The notes beneath the pieces are model-generated. The model was not told where the DNA came from, did no database searches, and saw only the letters and a list, made by a program, of their open reading frames with translations. The position numbers and the translations under genes are program-made. This document shows, piece after piece, positions 8,397 through 17,605 of a DNA stretch of 35,350 nucleotides (its first letter is position 1; every line of letters starts with the position of its first letter). Source of the stretch: Nostoc sp. GT001 (lineage in GTDB: Bacteria > Cyanobacteriota > Cyanobacteriia > Cyanobacteriales > Nostocaceae); NCBI RefSeq assembly GCF_030382115.1, contig NZ_JAUDRJ010000003.1:4776361-4811710 (forward strand), read 5' to 3'.

Positions 8397-9302
8397 ATGT
8401 ATGAAAAAATTGCTATTCCTATTTTAAGTCTCATGTTTGCAACGCTCATGTCTAATGTGGTAGCTGCTGAGACTGTAATGAAAAAAGTCGCCAGAACAGG
8501 AGTATTAACAGCTGGTACTAGTAGAGATGCGCTACCTTTTGCCTATGTGGATAGTCAAGGAAAGTTAAATGGCTATTCTGTAGACATGCTGACTCTGATT
8601 AAAGAGCAATTAGAAAAAGAAACAGGGAAAAAAATTAAACTGCAATTAGTTGGTCTTAGCCCATCTGAGCGGATTCCTAAAATAGTTAATCAAGAAGTTG
8701 ATATTGTCTGTGATGCTAGTAGTTTTACATGGAAGCGAGATAAAAAAGTAGATTTTTCTGTCAGCTACGGTGCGACTGGAACCCAATTATTAGTTAAGAA
8801 AGGAAGTAATCTAGGTTCTCCTGAATCACTTATTGGTAAGCGAATTGGTGTGCTGGCAGGAACCACAAATGAGCAAGCGATCGCTCGTGTACAACCCAAA
8901 GCTAAACTGATATATTTTAAAACTAGGGCAGAGGGATACGCAGCTTTGGAAAAAGATACTATTGATGCTTTCTCATCCGATAGCATTCTTTTAGAGGGAT
9001 GGCTGCAACAGCAAAAAAATCCAGATGCTTTTGCGATCGTACCCGATCGCCCCTATTCACGAGAAGGTATCGCTTGCATGGTGCCAGAAAATAACTCTAA
9101 ATTTTTGGATACAGTCAACTATTCTCTGGTCAAGTTCATGCAAGGATTCGTCAATGGTAATCAGCGATATGTCACTATTTTTGACCGTTGGTTTGGGTCT
9201 CAAGGCTCTGTAGCGCTCAATCGAGATTTACGCGATTTAGTAGTGGAAACTATGCAATTGGTCATAGAATTTCGTGAGGAAATTCCTAAAAATGACCTGT
9301 GA
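8397..9302 (+). CDS. periplasmic substrate-binding protein, polar amino-acid ABC type
   Basis: 301 residues from the ATG at 8397. The frame is open upstream to a TTG at 8277, but the signal peptide begins at 8397 (MYEKIAIPILSLMFATLMSNVVAAE). The mature part is a SBP_bac_3 fold: GVLTAGTSRDALPFAYVD, GKLNGYSVDMLTLIKEQL, IVNQEVDIVCDASSFTWKRDKKVDFSVSY and GKRIGVLAGTTNEQAI. DKKVDFS and the SR (substrate carboxylate) region fit glutamate/aspartate-type receptors. No permease or ATPase gene is adjacent, so it is an orphan receptor. The TGA stop lies inside the terminal inverted repeat of a MITE-like element, so the present C-terminus may have been set by that insertion. Confidence 0.9.
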   Translation: MYEKIAIPILSLMFATLMSNVVAAETVMKKVARTGVLTAGTSRDALPFAYVDSQGKLNGYSVDMLTLIKEQLEKETGKKIKLQLVGLSPSERIPKIVNQEVDIVCDASSFTWKRDKKVDFSVSYGATGTQLLVKKGSNLGSPESLIGKRIGVLAGTTNEQAIARVQPKAKLIYFKTRAEGYAALEKDTIDAFSSDSILLEGWLQQQKNPDAFAIVPDRPYSREGIACMVPENNSKFLDTVNYSLVKFMQGFVNGNQRYVTIFDRWFGSQGSVALNRDLRDLVVETMQLVIEFREEIPKNDL

Positions 9303-9515
9303 TATCATGTCTGGTTAAAGACTTATAGGAATCCTATTTGATTTGTGAAAATGCGCGGTGTCCAGATCCCCGACTTCTCGAAGAAGTCGGGGATCTAATT
9401 TTTCACAAATGATTTAGGATTGCTATATCATTAAGACTATAGAGGTACAGAAGGGAGGGTTTTTGGGCTTTCTGCATAGATTTGGGAATCATAACTATTA
9501 GGCGGACATGATATA
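9301..9515. mobile_element. MITE-like foldback element with a nested second foldback
   Basis: The outer terminal repeats are ATATCATGTC (from 9302) and GCGGACATGATAT (9502-9514). Inside, 9324-9429 forms a second inverted repeat (ATAGGAATCCTA...TTTGTGAAAA against TTTTTCACAAATGATTTAGG). Its centre is a perfect 15-bp palindrome, AGATCCCCGACTTCT (9364-9378) with 9382-9396. The right terminal 13 bp are identical to those of the element at 29235-29427. No coding capacity. Confidence 0.75.
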
Positions 9516-9540
9516 AACTCTTTTCAAGTTAGCCTGTCTT

Positions 9541-10662
9541 TTAGCTTAACTGACTGCGAAACTTACTAACACTAATAGTTAATAACACAACAGCAAAAGC
9601 GACTAAAGCCAAAACATTCATCCACAATACATCTAAGCCAACACCTTTGAGCAAAATACCTCGAACGATCGCAATATAATGGCGCAGGGGATTGAGTAGC
9701 GATAGGGTTTGAAACAAAGGTGGCATGGCTTCAATGGGTGCGATCGCTCCAGAAGTTTGTACCATTGGTAAATTAATAAAGAAAGATGTCAAAACTACCT
9801 GTTGTTGCGAACTACTCACAGTCGCCAACATAATACCCAAGCTAATCCCGACAAATACATACATACTTGATAGGGCGAGAAATAGCAGAAAATTACCTCG
9901 AAATGGTACATGAAATATTACTGTTGCTAAAGTAATAGCTAATAAAACATCTCCCATCAATAAAAATGCTAGAGGGACGATTTTTGATAGTAATATTTGC
10001 CAGTTAGCAGCTGGAGTCATTAATAATTGTTCTAAAGTTCCGGTATCTTTTTCTCGAACAACAGTAATTGCTGATACTAATGTGCCAATTAATGTTAAAA
10101 CTAAACCCATAACTCCTGGGACAAAAAACCAACTACTTGTCAGTCCGGGATTGTAAAGGAATACAACTTCAGGTGCAACTGGGGGATTTAATTTACCTTG
10201 GGCTAATTGTAGATTATATTGCTGGATAATTTGATTCATATAATTTCCGGCAATCCCGGCTGTATTAGCATTTACAGCATCGATAAATACTTGAATTTCT
10301 GCTGATTTTTGTGCCAGTTGACGCGGAAAATCGGGAGGAATTACTACCCCGACATCTAATTTTCCTTCTTCTACCTGACGACTCAATGCTTTTTCACTGC
10401 TTGGTACAGATTCTAAGGTGAAAATTCGATTTGATGTCATGGCTGAAACTAACTCCCGGCTAGCGCTGACGTTGGCATAGTCAATGACACCTAATCGTAA
10501 GTTATGAACGTCGGGATTGAGGATGAAGCCATACAGCAATAATTGGACTGTTGGCGGGACAACTAACAAAACAATTAATTGCTTATTGCGGAGAATTTGA
10601 TTAATTTCTTTCCGCATTAATGCCCAAAATGGACTATCAAATAATCGCTGAATAAGTTTCAT
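9541..10662 (-). CDS. ABC-2 type permease, YbhR-like
   Basis: 373 residues from the ATG at 10662-10660, chosen because AAGGA lies 7 bases upstream; a TTG at 10689 is in frame. The layout is typical of ABC-2 exporters: an N-terminal helix (LIVLLVVPPTVQLLLYGFIL), a ~150-residue extracytoplasmic domain, then five helices. The signature VVREKDTGTLEQLLMTPAANWQILLSKIVP (about 212-241) is the coupling segment facing the ATPase. It is the last gene of the exporter operon (39 bp after the preceding permease gene) and pairs with that permease as a heterodimer. E. coli YbhS/YbhR form the same pair (family knowledge). Confidence 0.9.
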   Translation of the reverse strand: MKLIQRLFDSPFWALMRKEINQILRNKQLIVLLVVPPTVQLLLYGFILNPDVHNLRLGVIDYANVSASRELVSAMTSNRIFTLESVPSSEKALSRQVEEGKLDVGVVIPPDFPRQLAQKSAEIQVFIDAVNANTAGIAGNYMNQIIQQYNLQLAQGKLNPPVAPEVVFLYNPGLTSSWFFVPGVMGLVLTLIGTLVSAITVVREKDTGTLEQLLMTPAANWQILLSKIVPLAFLLMGDVLLAITLATVIFHVPFRGNFLLFLALSSMYVFVGISLGIMLATVSSSQQQVVLTSFFINLPMVQTSGAIAPIEAMPPLFQTLSLLNPLRHYIAIVRGILLKGVGLDVLWMNVLALVAFAVVLLTISVSKFRSQLS

Positions 10663-10701
10663 AAAATTCCTTTTTATTAAACCGTACAAAAGCTAGATAG
10701 A

Positions 10702-11808
10702 TTAATTTGATAATTGCATTCGGCTTAAAACTCGGCGTGATACGTTGAAAAACACTAATCCCAAAGCTGCAAGCATGAGCAAATCAAACCAAACTCCGCC
10801 AAATCCTGTACCACGCACGAAGGCATCACGAGTGATATCGATGTAATAACGCGCCGGAATTATGTTAGGTAGTAGTGATAAGGGGAAAGGAATATTGTTG
10901 AGGGGATAAATAAAACCTGAGAGTAATAATGATGTGATAAAGCCTACGAGAGAAACGCCTTGAACAGCAGCATTTTGGTTACTACTACGGACTCCTAAAA
11001 GTAATCCGAAAAAAACGCTATCTGTCAGAAATAGTAAAGTGCCAAATATTAATGTTATGGGGTTGTTAACTATGCCGACTTGGAAAATAATTGAGCCTAA
11101 TATCATAACTACTAATGCCTCGACGATGGCAATTAATAGGTATGCCAATCCTTTACCAAGTAATAGCTCAGTGGCACTAATACTAGAAGCGTAGACTTGT
11201 AAAATTGTCCCTTTTTCTTTTTCCCGTACCATTGCGATCGCAGCAAGCAATGAAGGAAAAATCCAGAGTATAACTCCGTAAGTTCCTGGCACAATATACA
11301 GCGATTCTAATCTCCCAGGATTAAACCATAGGCGCATTCGTGCTGTAATACGACTAGTAGCAGGTAGTAGCCCATGCTCTTGCAGAAAAAAGTTTGTCAC
11401 TCTCTGAATACTATTTCTAATTACACGGGCATTGTTAACATCAGTGGCATCGATTAATACTTGCACATTTGTACTTCTACCTGCTTGAATATTACGGCTA
11501 AATTCCGGTGGAATAATGACTGCGACTTTGGCAATTCCCTTATCTATAGCATCGCGTGTGGGATTGCCACCAGACCATTTTTTAGGCACAAATTGATTGG
11601 TAGCATACAGTCTTTCAATATAGCTGTTACTTAAATTTGTGCGGTTGAAATCTTGCACAATTAAGGGAATATCTTTACTTTCCAATCTAATGGCAAAGCC
11701 AAAAATTATTAAAGTTATGAATGGCAATAAAAAAGCTAGTGCCAACGTCAGGCGATCGCGGCGGAATTGAGCTATTTCTTTTACACATTGAGCAATAATT
11801 CGTTTCAT
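10702..11808 (-). CDS. ABC-2 type permease, YbhS-like
   Basis: 368 residues from the ATG at 11808-11806 (a TTG at 11832 is in frame). It starts MKRIIAQCVKEIAQFRRDR, a usual ABC-2 amphipathic start, followed by helix LTLALAFLLPFITLIIFGFAI and a periplasmic domain with VQVLIDATDVNNARV. It then has VREKEKGTILQVYASSISATELLLGKGLAYL, the coupling motif, and further helices. It is paralogous to the next gene in the operon, and the two probably form the membrane heterodimer. The 116-bp gap to the ATPase gene contains an interspersed repeat. No clear Shine-Dalgarno sequence precedes this start. Confidence 0.9.
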   Translation of the reverse strand: MKRIIAQCVKEIAQFRRDRLTLALAFLLPFITLIIFGFAIRLESKDIPLIVQDFNRTNLSNSYIERLYATNQFVPKKWSGGNPTRDAIDKGIAKVAVIIPPEFSRNIQAGRSTNVQVLIDATDVNNARVIRNSIQRVTNFFLQEHGLLPATSRITARMRLWFNPGRLESLYIVPGTYGVILWIFPSLLAAIAMVREKEKGTILQVYASSISATELLLGKGLAYLLIAIVEALVVMILGSIIFQVGIVNNPITLIFGTLLFLTDSVFFGLLLGVRSSNQNAAVQGVSLVGFITSLLLSGFIYPLNNIPFPLSLLPNIIPARYYIDITRDAFVRGTGFGGVWFDLLMLAALGLVFFNVSRRVLSRMQLSN

Positions 11809-11852
11809 ATATATTAAGTACGGCTTTGGCAAAAATCAGAGTGTTTTTAAAC

Positions 11853-11893
11853 GCAGAGGAACGCGGAGGTTAGCGCAGAGTAACGCAGAGGTT
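11853..11893. repeat. ACGCAGAGG-type short repeat inside operon gap
   Basis: AACGCAGAGG, AACGCGGAGG, GCGCAGAG and AACGCAGAGG follow one another in the gap between the ATPase and permease genes. It is probably an intergenic repeat and does not look like a terminator. Confidence 0.5.
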
Positions 11894-11924
11894 TTGGGAG
11901 GATAATTTGCTGCATACTCTTTTT

Positions 11925-13892
11925 CTATTCTTGCGATCGCTGTACTATACCAATAAAGGCATCTTCTAAAGAAAAAGGAATCGGACGTAAAGAAGTGATG
12001 GTAATTTGATTAGATTTTAAAAGTTGAGCTAGTTGATTTATTTCCTGTTCTGGATGATCGAGAACAACGTGTAAACTATCAGCAAAAATTGAGACGCGCC
12101 AAGACTCGAAGTGTTGTTTTAGTATTTTAGAGGCTACTTGGTTTTGATTGACCATAATTTCTATTAGTTGTCCCGGTTGCGATGCTTTGACAGAACTGGG
12201 TGAACCTTCGGCAACGGTTTCTCCTGCAACCATAAAACTCATCCGGTTGCACTGTTCAGCTTCTTCTAAATAGTGCGTTGTCACTAAAATGGCTGTACCG
12301 TTGCGGGCGAAGTCATTAATCAACTTCCAAAATTGGCGACGCGCTAACGGATCTACTCCTGATGTTGGTTCGTCTAAAAATAAAATATCTGGTTCGTGCA
12401 TCACGCAAGCACCGAAAGCAACTCGCTGTTTCCAACCACCTGGTAGCTGCCCTGTAATCATGTTTGCTTGTCCTTCTAAGCCACAGGTAGCGATTACCCA
12501 ATCAATTTTTTCCCGTCGAAGTTTGCGAGGTACACCGTAAACTCCGCTATAAAATTCGAGATTTTGCAGAATAGTTAAATCGTCGTAAAGGGTAAATTTT
12601 TGACTCATGTAACCAATGCGTCGCCGTAAGTCTGCACTACGCAGATTTCCGGTTTCACCACCCAAGGAAATTTCACCGCCGCTTGCTTCTAGTAATCCAC
12701 ACAGCATCTTAATGGTGGTGGTTTTTCCAGCACCATTAGCACCTAACAACCCAAAAATTTCCCCATAACGCACTTCGACGTTGACATCTTTAACGGCTTG
12801 GAACTTGCCAAAAACACGGCTGAGGTTGCGAGCATATATCGCTAGCGCTGAGTGCTGAGTATTAAATACTCCCTGTGCTCCCCTCTTCCGATAACGAGGA
12901 AATGGAAAAAACTGCGGCGCGGAACCTTGTTGTCGCAGGCGCGTGACAAAGACGTTTTCTAATGTGGGTTCGCCATGTTCGATACTGGGAGAAGGTAAGT
13001 GATGTTGTTGCAGTAGTTCGCGAACTTGGGTTTCGCCAGAATTTATATCTTCAACGAGGACATCCAAGCGATCGCCAAAAGTTTGCACATCTACTATATT
13101 TTTCTGAGTAGCCTGGGAGAGTATTTCTTCTGTCGCTTCCAGGTTGGCTGTTCGCACTTCTAAACGATGCAAGCCTAAGTTAGCCCGTAATTCTTTGGGT
13201 GTACCAATTTCATGAATTTGCCCACTGTACATTAAAGCCACGCGGTGACAGCGTTCAGCTTCGTCTAAGTATGGTGTCGCAACTACAATTGTCATCCCCT
13301 CGGCTGATAATTCCCCCAGCACATCCCAAAACTCCCGCCGGGAAACTGGATCGACACCTGTGGTAGGTTCATCTAGTAACAATACTTCTGGTTGCGAAAC
13401 CAAAGCACAACACAGCGCCAGTTTTTGTTTCATCCCACCAGAAAGTTGTCCCACTAAGCGATCGCCAAATCGCTCTAAATTCATTAATTTTAAATATTTA
13501 TGGCGGCGTTCCCTTAACAAATCATCTGCTACTTGCCGCAACCCTGCTGCATAACGCAAGTTTTCATCAATACTCAAATCCAAATACAGCGAAAACTGTT
13601 GAGTAAGATAACCTGTGATTAATCGGGCATCTCGTGCAGGTTGATTCAATATTTGCACCTCCCCCGCCGTTGCTTCCATCACACCACCCAAAATGTGAAA
13701 TGTACTAGTTTTCCCCGCACCATCAGGGCCAATCAATCCAAACATTTCACCTTTGTAGACACTCAAATCAATTCCCCGCACAGCAGCTAAGTTTCCATAG
13801 TGCTTGTGCAAACCGCGAACTTCAATTGCTGTGGTTGGCAAACTAGATGATAGCGGTAAGTTTCGAGAGAAAGTAGTAATTTGCTGTTTCAT
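11925..13892 (-). CDS. double-domain ABC exporter ATPase, YbhF-like
   Basis: 655 residues with two ATPase domains in one chain. Domain 1: Walker A GPDGAGKT (55-62), signature LSGGM (150-154), Walker B LLLDEP (171-176). Domain 2: Walker A GANGAGKT (384-391), LPGGW (483-487), Walker B LFLDEP (504-509), switch histidine H540 in TTHYLEEAE. In domain 1 the matching position reads ATPYLDEAE, so the switch histidine is a proline (P207). This suggests one active and one impaired site. A YbhF-like subunit would drive the two ABC-2 permeases. Residues about 332-356 are a linker that seems to derive from an intergenic simple repeat. An AGGAGGT and an AGAAGGGA precede the ATG. It starts 34 bp after the fusion-protein gene. 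Confidence 0.93.
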   Translation of the reverse strand: MKQQITTFSRNLPLSSSLPTTAIEVRGLHKHYGNLAAVRGIDLSVYKGEMFGLIGPDGAGKTSTFHILGGVMEATAGEVQILNQPARDARLITGYLTQQFSLYLDLSIDENLRYAAGLRQVADDLLRERRHKYLKLMNLERFGDRLVGQLSGGMKQKLALCCALVSQPEVLLLDEPTTGVDPVSRREFWDVLGELSAEGMTIVVATPYLDEAERCHRVALMYSGQIHEIGTPKELRANLGLHRLEVRTANLEATEEILSQATQKNIVDVQTFGDRLDVLVEDINSGETQVRELLQQHHLPSPSIEHGEPTLENVFVTRLRQQGSAPQFFPFPRYRKRGAQGVFNTQHSALAIYARNLSRVFGKFQAVKDVNVEVRYGEIFGLLGANGAGKTTTIKMLCGLLEASGGEISLGGETGNLRSADLRRRIGYMSQKFTLYDDLTILQNLEFYSGVYGVPRKLRREKIDWVIATCGLEGQANMITGQLPGGWKQRVAFGACVMHEPDILFLDEPTSGVDPLARRQFWKLINDFARNGTAILVTTHYLEEAEQCNRMSFMVAGETVAEGSPSSVKASQPGQLIEIMVNQNQVASKILKQHFESWRVSIFADSLHVVLDHPEQEINQLAQLLKSNQITITSLRPIPFSLEDAFIGIVQRSQE

Positions 13893-13926
13893 TCCCTTCT
13901 ACCTCCTGCCACTGTTCGCGGACTCG

Positions 13927-15420
13927 CTACCACTGCGCTATCCTCCCCCCTGCTCCCCCGGTTACTGAGCGCAGTCGTTGGCGCAGCCTCTCGTAGAGAA
14001 GTATGCCCCTCTGCTCCCCTGCTCCTCTACTCCCCTGCTCCTCTGCCCCCTGCCCCCTGCCCCCTGCCTTCAAACTAATTTCGGCATCTGCTGGCATCCC
14101 CATTTTGGCGCAGGGTAAATCTGATTCACTATAAGGTTTTTCGGGGTTAAAGCAGCTATCAGGGTTTTGAACTTTAATCCGAATTCCTACTACTTGTCTG
14201 ACTCGATCTTTTTGAAAGTAAATATTCTCTGGTGTAAATGAAGCTTGCGAATCGATGGCAATTACTTTACCTTCTAATGGTTTCTTTGGTGCAGAATCAA
14301 TGAAGATTTTTGTTGTTTGTCCTAGACGCACTCTGCCAATATCGCCTTCGGGAATAAAACCTCTAAAATACACTGTTTTGGGGTCAACAATTGTCAAAAT
14401 ATTAGTCTGATTGCTAACTATTGCACCTGGTTCGACATTACGGGCTGTCACTACTCCATCTAAAGGACTAACTACATTTACATCTTTTTTAGAGTCTGCA
14501 ATCTGGGTGAGGATTTGCTGATTTGATGCTTGGGCATCTTTGACTTTGGCACGGGCAGAGTTGACTTTTGCCTGTGCAGATTTAAGTTGAGCATAACTTT
14601 GTTGCTGCTTTCTGACTAAAGCTGTTAACTGGGCGTTGCGAATGTCAGGATTGAAACCTGTAGTATTAACTTGAGTTAACGCTCCTGATGTCGCCTTTAA
14701 TTGCTGGCGTTCGGCATTCACTGCTGCCTGTCGTGCTTCTAGGGTTGCGATTGCGGTATCTAGAGTAGTTTGGGCTTGATCGAATTGTTGTTGATTTACC
14801 GCCCCTTCTTTTACCAATTGGGCATAGCGATCGCGGTTGATTTTTGCTAAATTAACTTCTGCTGCTGCCTGTTTAACTTGCGCTTGTGCTTGCACTAATG
14901 TGGCTCTAGCTGCTGCTACATTTGCCTGTGCCTGCTCAATTCTTCCTTGGGTATCCCCTTGAGACTGCTGCAAATTAAGTTTAGCTTCGTTAATTTGGCT
15001 GTTAATTTCTTGAATTTCTCTAGTGACTCGCTCTACATCTGAAATTGCCTGCTGTTCATCATATCTAGCAGATGTCACTCTCGCTTGAGTACCAAGTAGT
15101 TGTTGTTGCAGTAATTGATCGTCTATGTCGTCTAACTTAATTAACTCTTGCCCCTTTTTAACTGCTGCCCCTTCCCGCACGGCAATTGTCTCAATTCTTC
15201 CAGAACGCTTGATCCCAATCTCGGTTTCATAACCCTCAATCCGTCCACTAACTTGCAGTATATTTGCCGATACTTGCGGTTGAGAGCGCCACACCGCGTA
15301 GCCAATACCACCAGCCACTAACAGCACCCCAATCGTTAAAAGGATCGGTTTCTTGCGGCTTTTCTGCTTTGATACTGCATCTTTGAGATTTTCCGGGGAT
15401 GTTGGGATAGTCTGAGTCAT
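13927..15420 (-). CDS. HlyD-family membrane-fusion protein, YbhG-like
   Basis: 497 residues from the ATG at 15420-15418, chosen for AGGGTG 7 bases upstream; an earlier in-frame codon at 15480 lies inside the promoter/operator. There is one N-terminal membrane helix (ILLTIGVLLVAGGIGYAVW), a lipoyl/barrel half (SGRIEGYETEIGIKRSGRIETIAV, AAVKKGQELIKLDD), and a long alpha-hairpin (about 100-300) rich in Q/A heptads. Then come the second lipoyl half (VVSPLDGVVTARNVEPGAIV) and a beta-barrel domain. It should bridge the inner-membrane ABC transporter to an outer-membrane channel. The last ~45 residues (GGRGQGAEEQGSRGAGEQ onward) are encoded by a CTCCCCTGC simple repeat plus an interspersed repeat and are probably not ancestral. 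Confidence 0.9.
   Translation of the reverse strand: MTQTIPTSPENLKDAVSKQKSRKKPILLTIGVLLVAGGIGYAVWRSQPQVSANILQVSGRIEGYETEIGIKRSGRIETIAVREGAAVKKGQELIKLDDIDDQLLQQQLLGTQARVTSARYDEQQAISDVERVTREIQEINSQINEAKLNLQQSQGDTQGRIEQAQANVAAARATLVQAQAQVKQAAAEVNLAKINRDRYAQLVKEGAVNQQQFDQAQTTLDTAIATLEARQAAVNAERQQLKATSGALTQVNTTGFNPDIRNAQLTALVRKQQQSYAQLKSAQAKVNSARAKVKDAQASNQQILTQIADSKKDVNVVSPLDGVVTARNVEPGAIVSNQTNILTIVDPKTVYFRGFIPEGDIGRVRLGQTTKIFIDSAPKKPLEGKVIAIDSQASFTPENIYFQKDRVRQVVGIRIKVQNPDSCFNPEKPYSESDLPCAKMGMPADAEISLKAGGRGQGAEEQGSRGAGEQRGILLYERLRQRLRSVTGGAGGRIAQW
13930..14075. repeat. CTCCCCTGC simple repeat and palindromic repeat within gene end
   Basis: CTGCTCCCCTGCTCCTCTGCC-type units (about 14005-14068) lie beside GTTACTGAGCGCAGTCGTTG and CTCTCGTAGAGAAG. 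It is translated as the tail of the fusion protein. Similar units are seen at 12863-12885, 23484-23525, 24208-24236 and 25110-25175. Confidence 0.65.
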
Positions 15421-15473
15421 GGTATCACCCTGGATTTTGAAAAATATTTGGTAAATTGAAAATTTTGAATTCA

Positions 15474-15509
15474 GTGTCATATACTAGACTGTCTAGTATG
15501 ATAATACAA
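15474..15509 (-). promoter_or_regulatory. promoter and TetR-type operator for the exporter operon
   Basis: On the minus strand, -35 TTGTAT (15509-15504), a 17-bp spacer and -10 TAGTAT (15486-15481) give a good sigma-70-type promoter with a start near 15474. The perfect dyad ATACTAGACTGTCTAGTAT (15481-15499; 9-bp arms, one central base) covers the -10 and most of the spacer. A repressor bound there would block the operon. The adjacent divergent tetR product is the obvious candidate. Confidence 0.75.
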
Positions 15510-15536
15510 GATATTACGTAAAAAAGTTTACTCTTC

Positions 15537-16178
15537 ATGCCCATAGACCCTACTTTTCAACTAGAAAATCCTTTACCTGCGATCGCTCCAAAACAGGAGA
15601 AAATTTTGCAAGGAGCTATACAGGTATTTTTGAAGGAGGGTTACGCTAGAACAAGTATGGATCGTGTTAGTGCGGCGGCTGGAGTATCTAAGCAAACAAT
15701 ATACAGTCACTTTCAAGATAAAGAAGGGCTGTTTAAAGCGTTGATAGAACGGTTGACTATAGCTTGTTTTCAAAGTATTTTTTGCACCGAAAAATTACAT
15801 GATGAACCAGCGATTTTTTTGCGTCAAATTGCTGAAATTTATTTAACCGAAGTCGCTGATAATCCCAATTATTTGGCATTGTTGCGTTTGATTATCACCG
15901 AGTCACAAAACTTTCCAGAACTAGCCAAACTTTATACCCAAACCGTTGTGCTACGCGGTCGGCAAATCCTAAGTCAGTATTTCGCATCTCATCCAGAATT
16001 AGGAATCACCGACCCAGAAGCAATGGCTCATATTTTTTTTGGTTCGCTGGCATCCTACGTGATTGTACAAGAAATGTTGTATGGAAAAGAACTGACATTT
16101 TTATCACGCGATCGCTTGCTAGATAGCTTAATAAATGCGGTCATGAGCCAGTCCCTAAATACGGTTACTCAGGGATAA
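15537..16178 (+). CDS. TetR/AcrR-family transcriptional regulator
   Basis: 213 residues. N-terminal helix-turn-helix domain (about 20-66): ILQGAIQVFLKEGYARTSMD, RVSAAAGVSKQTIYSHFQDK, EGLFKALIERL. The C-terminal domain is of the AefR/TetR_C type: NPNYLALLRLIITESQNFPELAKLY and MAHIFFGSLASYVIVQEMLYG. It is divergent from the exporter operon, like cecR beside ybhGFSR in E. coli (family knowledge). It should repress that operon through the dyad at 15481-15499, and probably itself, because the dyad lies 37 bp before its own ATG. The P450 gene follows on the same strand 26-47 bp later, so it may be co-regulated. No clear Shine-Dalgarno precedes the ATG. Confidence 0.92.
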   Translation: MPIDPTFQLENPLPAIAPKQEKILQGAIQVFLKEGYARTSMDRVSAAAGVSKQTIYSHFQDKEGLFKALIERLTIACFQSIFCTEKLHDEPAIFLRQIAEIYLTEVADNPNYLALLRLIITESQNFPELAKLYTQTVVLRGRQILSQYFASHPELGITDPEAMAHIFFGSLASYVIVQEMLYGKELTFLSRDRLLDSLINAVMSQSLNTVTQG

Positions 16179-16225
16179 TGGGTGTATTTGTTTGAGATTA
16201 TGAAGTGGAATCACAGGTAAATATT

Positions 16226-17605
16226 ATGCTTAGTCAATTACCCAATTACATTACTAGTCCTTCGTGGTGGCAATTGATCGGGTGGATTGCCGATCCGATT
16301 GGATTTCAGCAAAAGTATAGTCAAAAATATGGAGATATTTTTTCCATGCAACTGAGTGGACTCGGTTCTTATGTAATTATTAGCCATCCCCAAGCCATTC
16401 AAGAAATTTTCAGTCAAGATTCTAAATTTGATATTGGTCGTGGTAATAAAATTGCAGAACCTTTGATTGGGCGAAATTCTCTCATGTTAATAGATGGTGC
16501 CCGCCATCGACGAGAACGAAAATTATTAATGCCCCCCTTTCATGGAGAAAGGCTACAGACTTATGCTCAACAAATCTGTTTAATTACTGAGCAAATCGCC
16601 TGTCAATGGCAAATCGGTCAACCTTTTGTGGCTCGTTCTGCTATGCAGAAAGTTAGTCTAGAAGTCATTTTACAAATTGTTTTTGGTTTAAGTGAAGGGG
16701 AACGCTATCAACTAATTTTACCTCTACTTACTAGTTGGTTGGATATGACTGATTCTCCTTTGCGCTCCAGTATGCTATTTTTGCCATTCTTACAACAAGA
16801 TTGGGGAAAATGGACTCCTTGGGGGCAGATGAAAAGTAGACAAAGCCATATTTATGAGCTACTTCAAGCAGAAATTGTAGAGAAAAGAACAAAGAACAAT
16901 CAGAGCCAAGGAGATGTTCTGAGCTTGATGATGGCAGCACGGGATGAAAATGGGCAAGCAATGACCGATGATGAATTAAAAGATGAATTGATCACAATTT
17001 TATTTGCTGGACATGAAACTACAGCAACAACCCTAGCGTGGGCTTTCTATCAAATTCACCAAAATCCAGATGTCCTCTTAAAATTGCAGCAGGAACTCGA
17101 CAGCTTGGGAGAAAATCCAAACCCGATGGAAATTGCCCAACTTCCTTACTTAAGCGCAGTTTGCCAAGAAACCCTGCGGATGTATCCAGTCCTACCAGTG
17201 CTTTTCCCACGGATTACCAAATCATCCATAAACATTGCAGGATATGAGTTTCCTCCTGATACAACTTTAATGCCAAGTATCTACCTTCTGCATCACCGGG
17301 AAGACTTATATCCTAATCCTCAACAATTTAATCCCGAACGTTTTTTAGAACGCCAGTATTCCCCTTGGGAATTTATTCCTTTTGGTGGTGGAATTCGGCG
17401 CTGTTTAGGATATGCCCTGGCTCAGTTAGAAATCAAATTAGTCCTCGCAACAGTTTTATCCAATTATCAACTTACCTTAGTAGAAAATAAACCTATTAAA
17501 CTGCAACGACGTGGATTTACCCTTGCTCCTAATGGTGGAGTTAGGATGATGGCTATTAAAAAACGATCGCTTGCTCAAGTTTATTCAAATTCTGTTTCAA
17601 TTTAG
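16226..17605 (+). CDS. cytochrome P450, CYP110-like
   Basis: 459 residues from the ATG at 16226 (CAGG 8 bases upstream); a GTG at 16205 would add seven. The P450 marks are complete: I-helix oxygen-binding motif [10 protein letters not shown] (about 260-269), K-helix ETLR with MYP (about 314-320), PERF (PQQFNPERF), and heme loop [20 protein letters not shown] with the cysteine near residue 393. The overall sequence and GGGIRRCLG suggest the CYP110 family of cyanobacteria, whose members hydroxylate fatty acids or terpenoids (family knowledge). The N-terminus has little hydrophobic anchor. It probably shares a transcript with tetR. It needs ferredoxin and a reductase, which are not encoded here. 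Confidence 0.93.
   Translation: MLSQLPNYITSPSWWQLIGWIADPIGFQQKYSQKYGDIFSMQLSGLGSYVIISHPQAIQEIFSQDSKFDIGRGNKIAEPLIGRNSLMLIDGARHRRERKLLMPPFHGERLQTYAQQICLITEQIACQWQIGQPFVARSAMQKVSLEVILQIVFGLSEGERYQLILPLLTSWLDMTDSPLRSSMLFLPFLQQDWGKWTPWGQMKSRQSHIYELLQAEIVEKRTKNNQSQGDVLSLMMAARDENGQAMTDDELKDELITILFAGHETTATTLAWAFYQIHQNPDVLLKLQQELDSLGENPNPMEIAQLPYLSAVCQETLRMYPVLPVLFPRITKSSINIAGYEFPPDTTLMPSIYLLHHREDLYPNPQQFNPERFLERQYSPWEFIPFGGGIRRCLGYALAQLEIKLVLATVLSNYQLTLVENKPIKLQRRGFTLAPNGGVRMMAIKKRSLAQVYSNSVSI

Noticed and set aside
13881..14078. Plus-strand proline/leucine-rich frame
   Set aside because: Antisense reading of the CTCCCCTGC repeat at the end of the fusion-protein gene.
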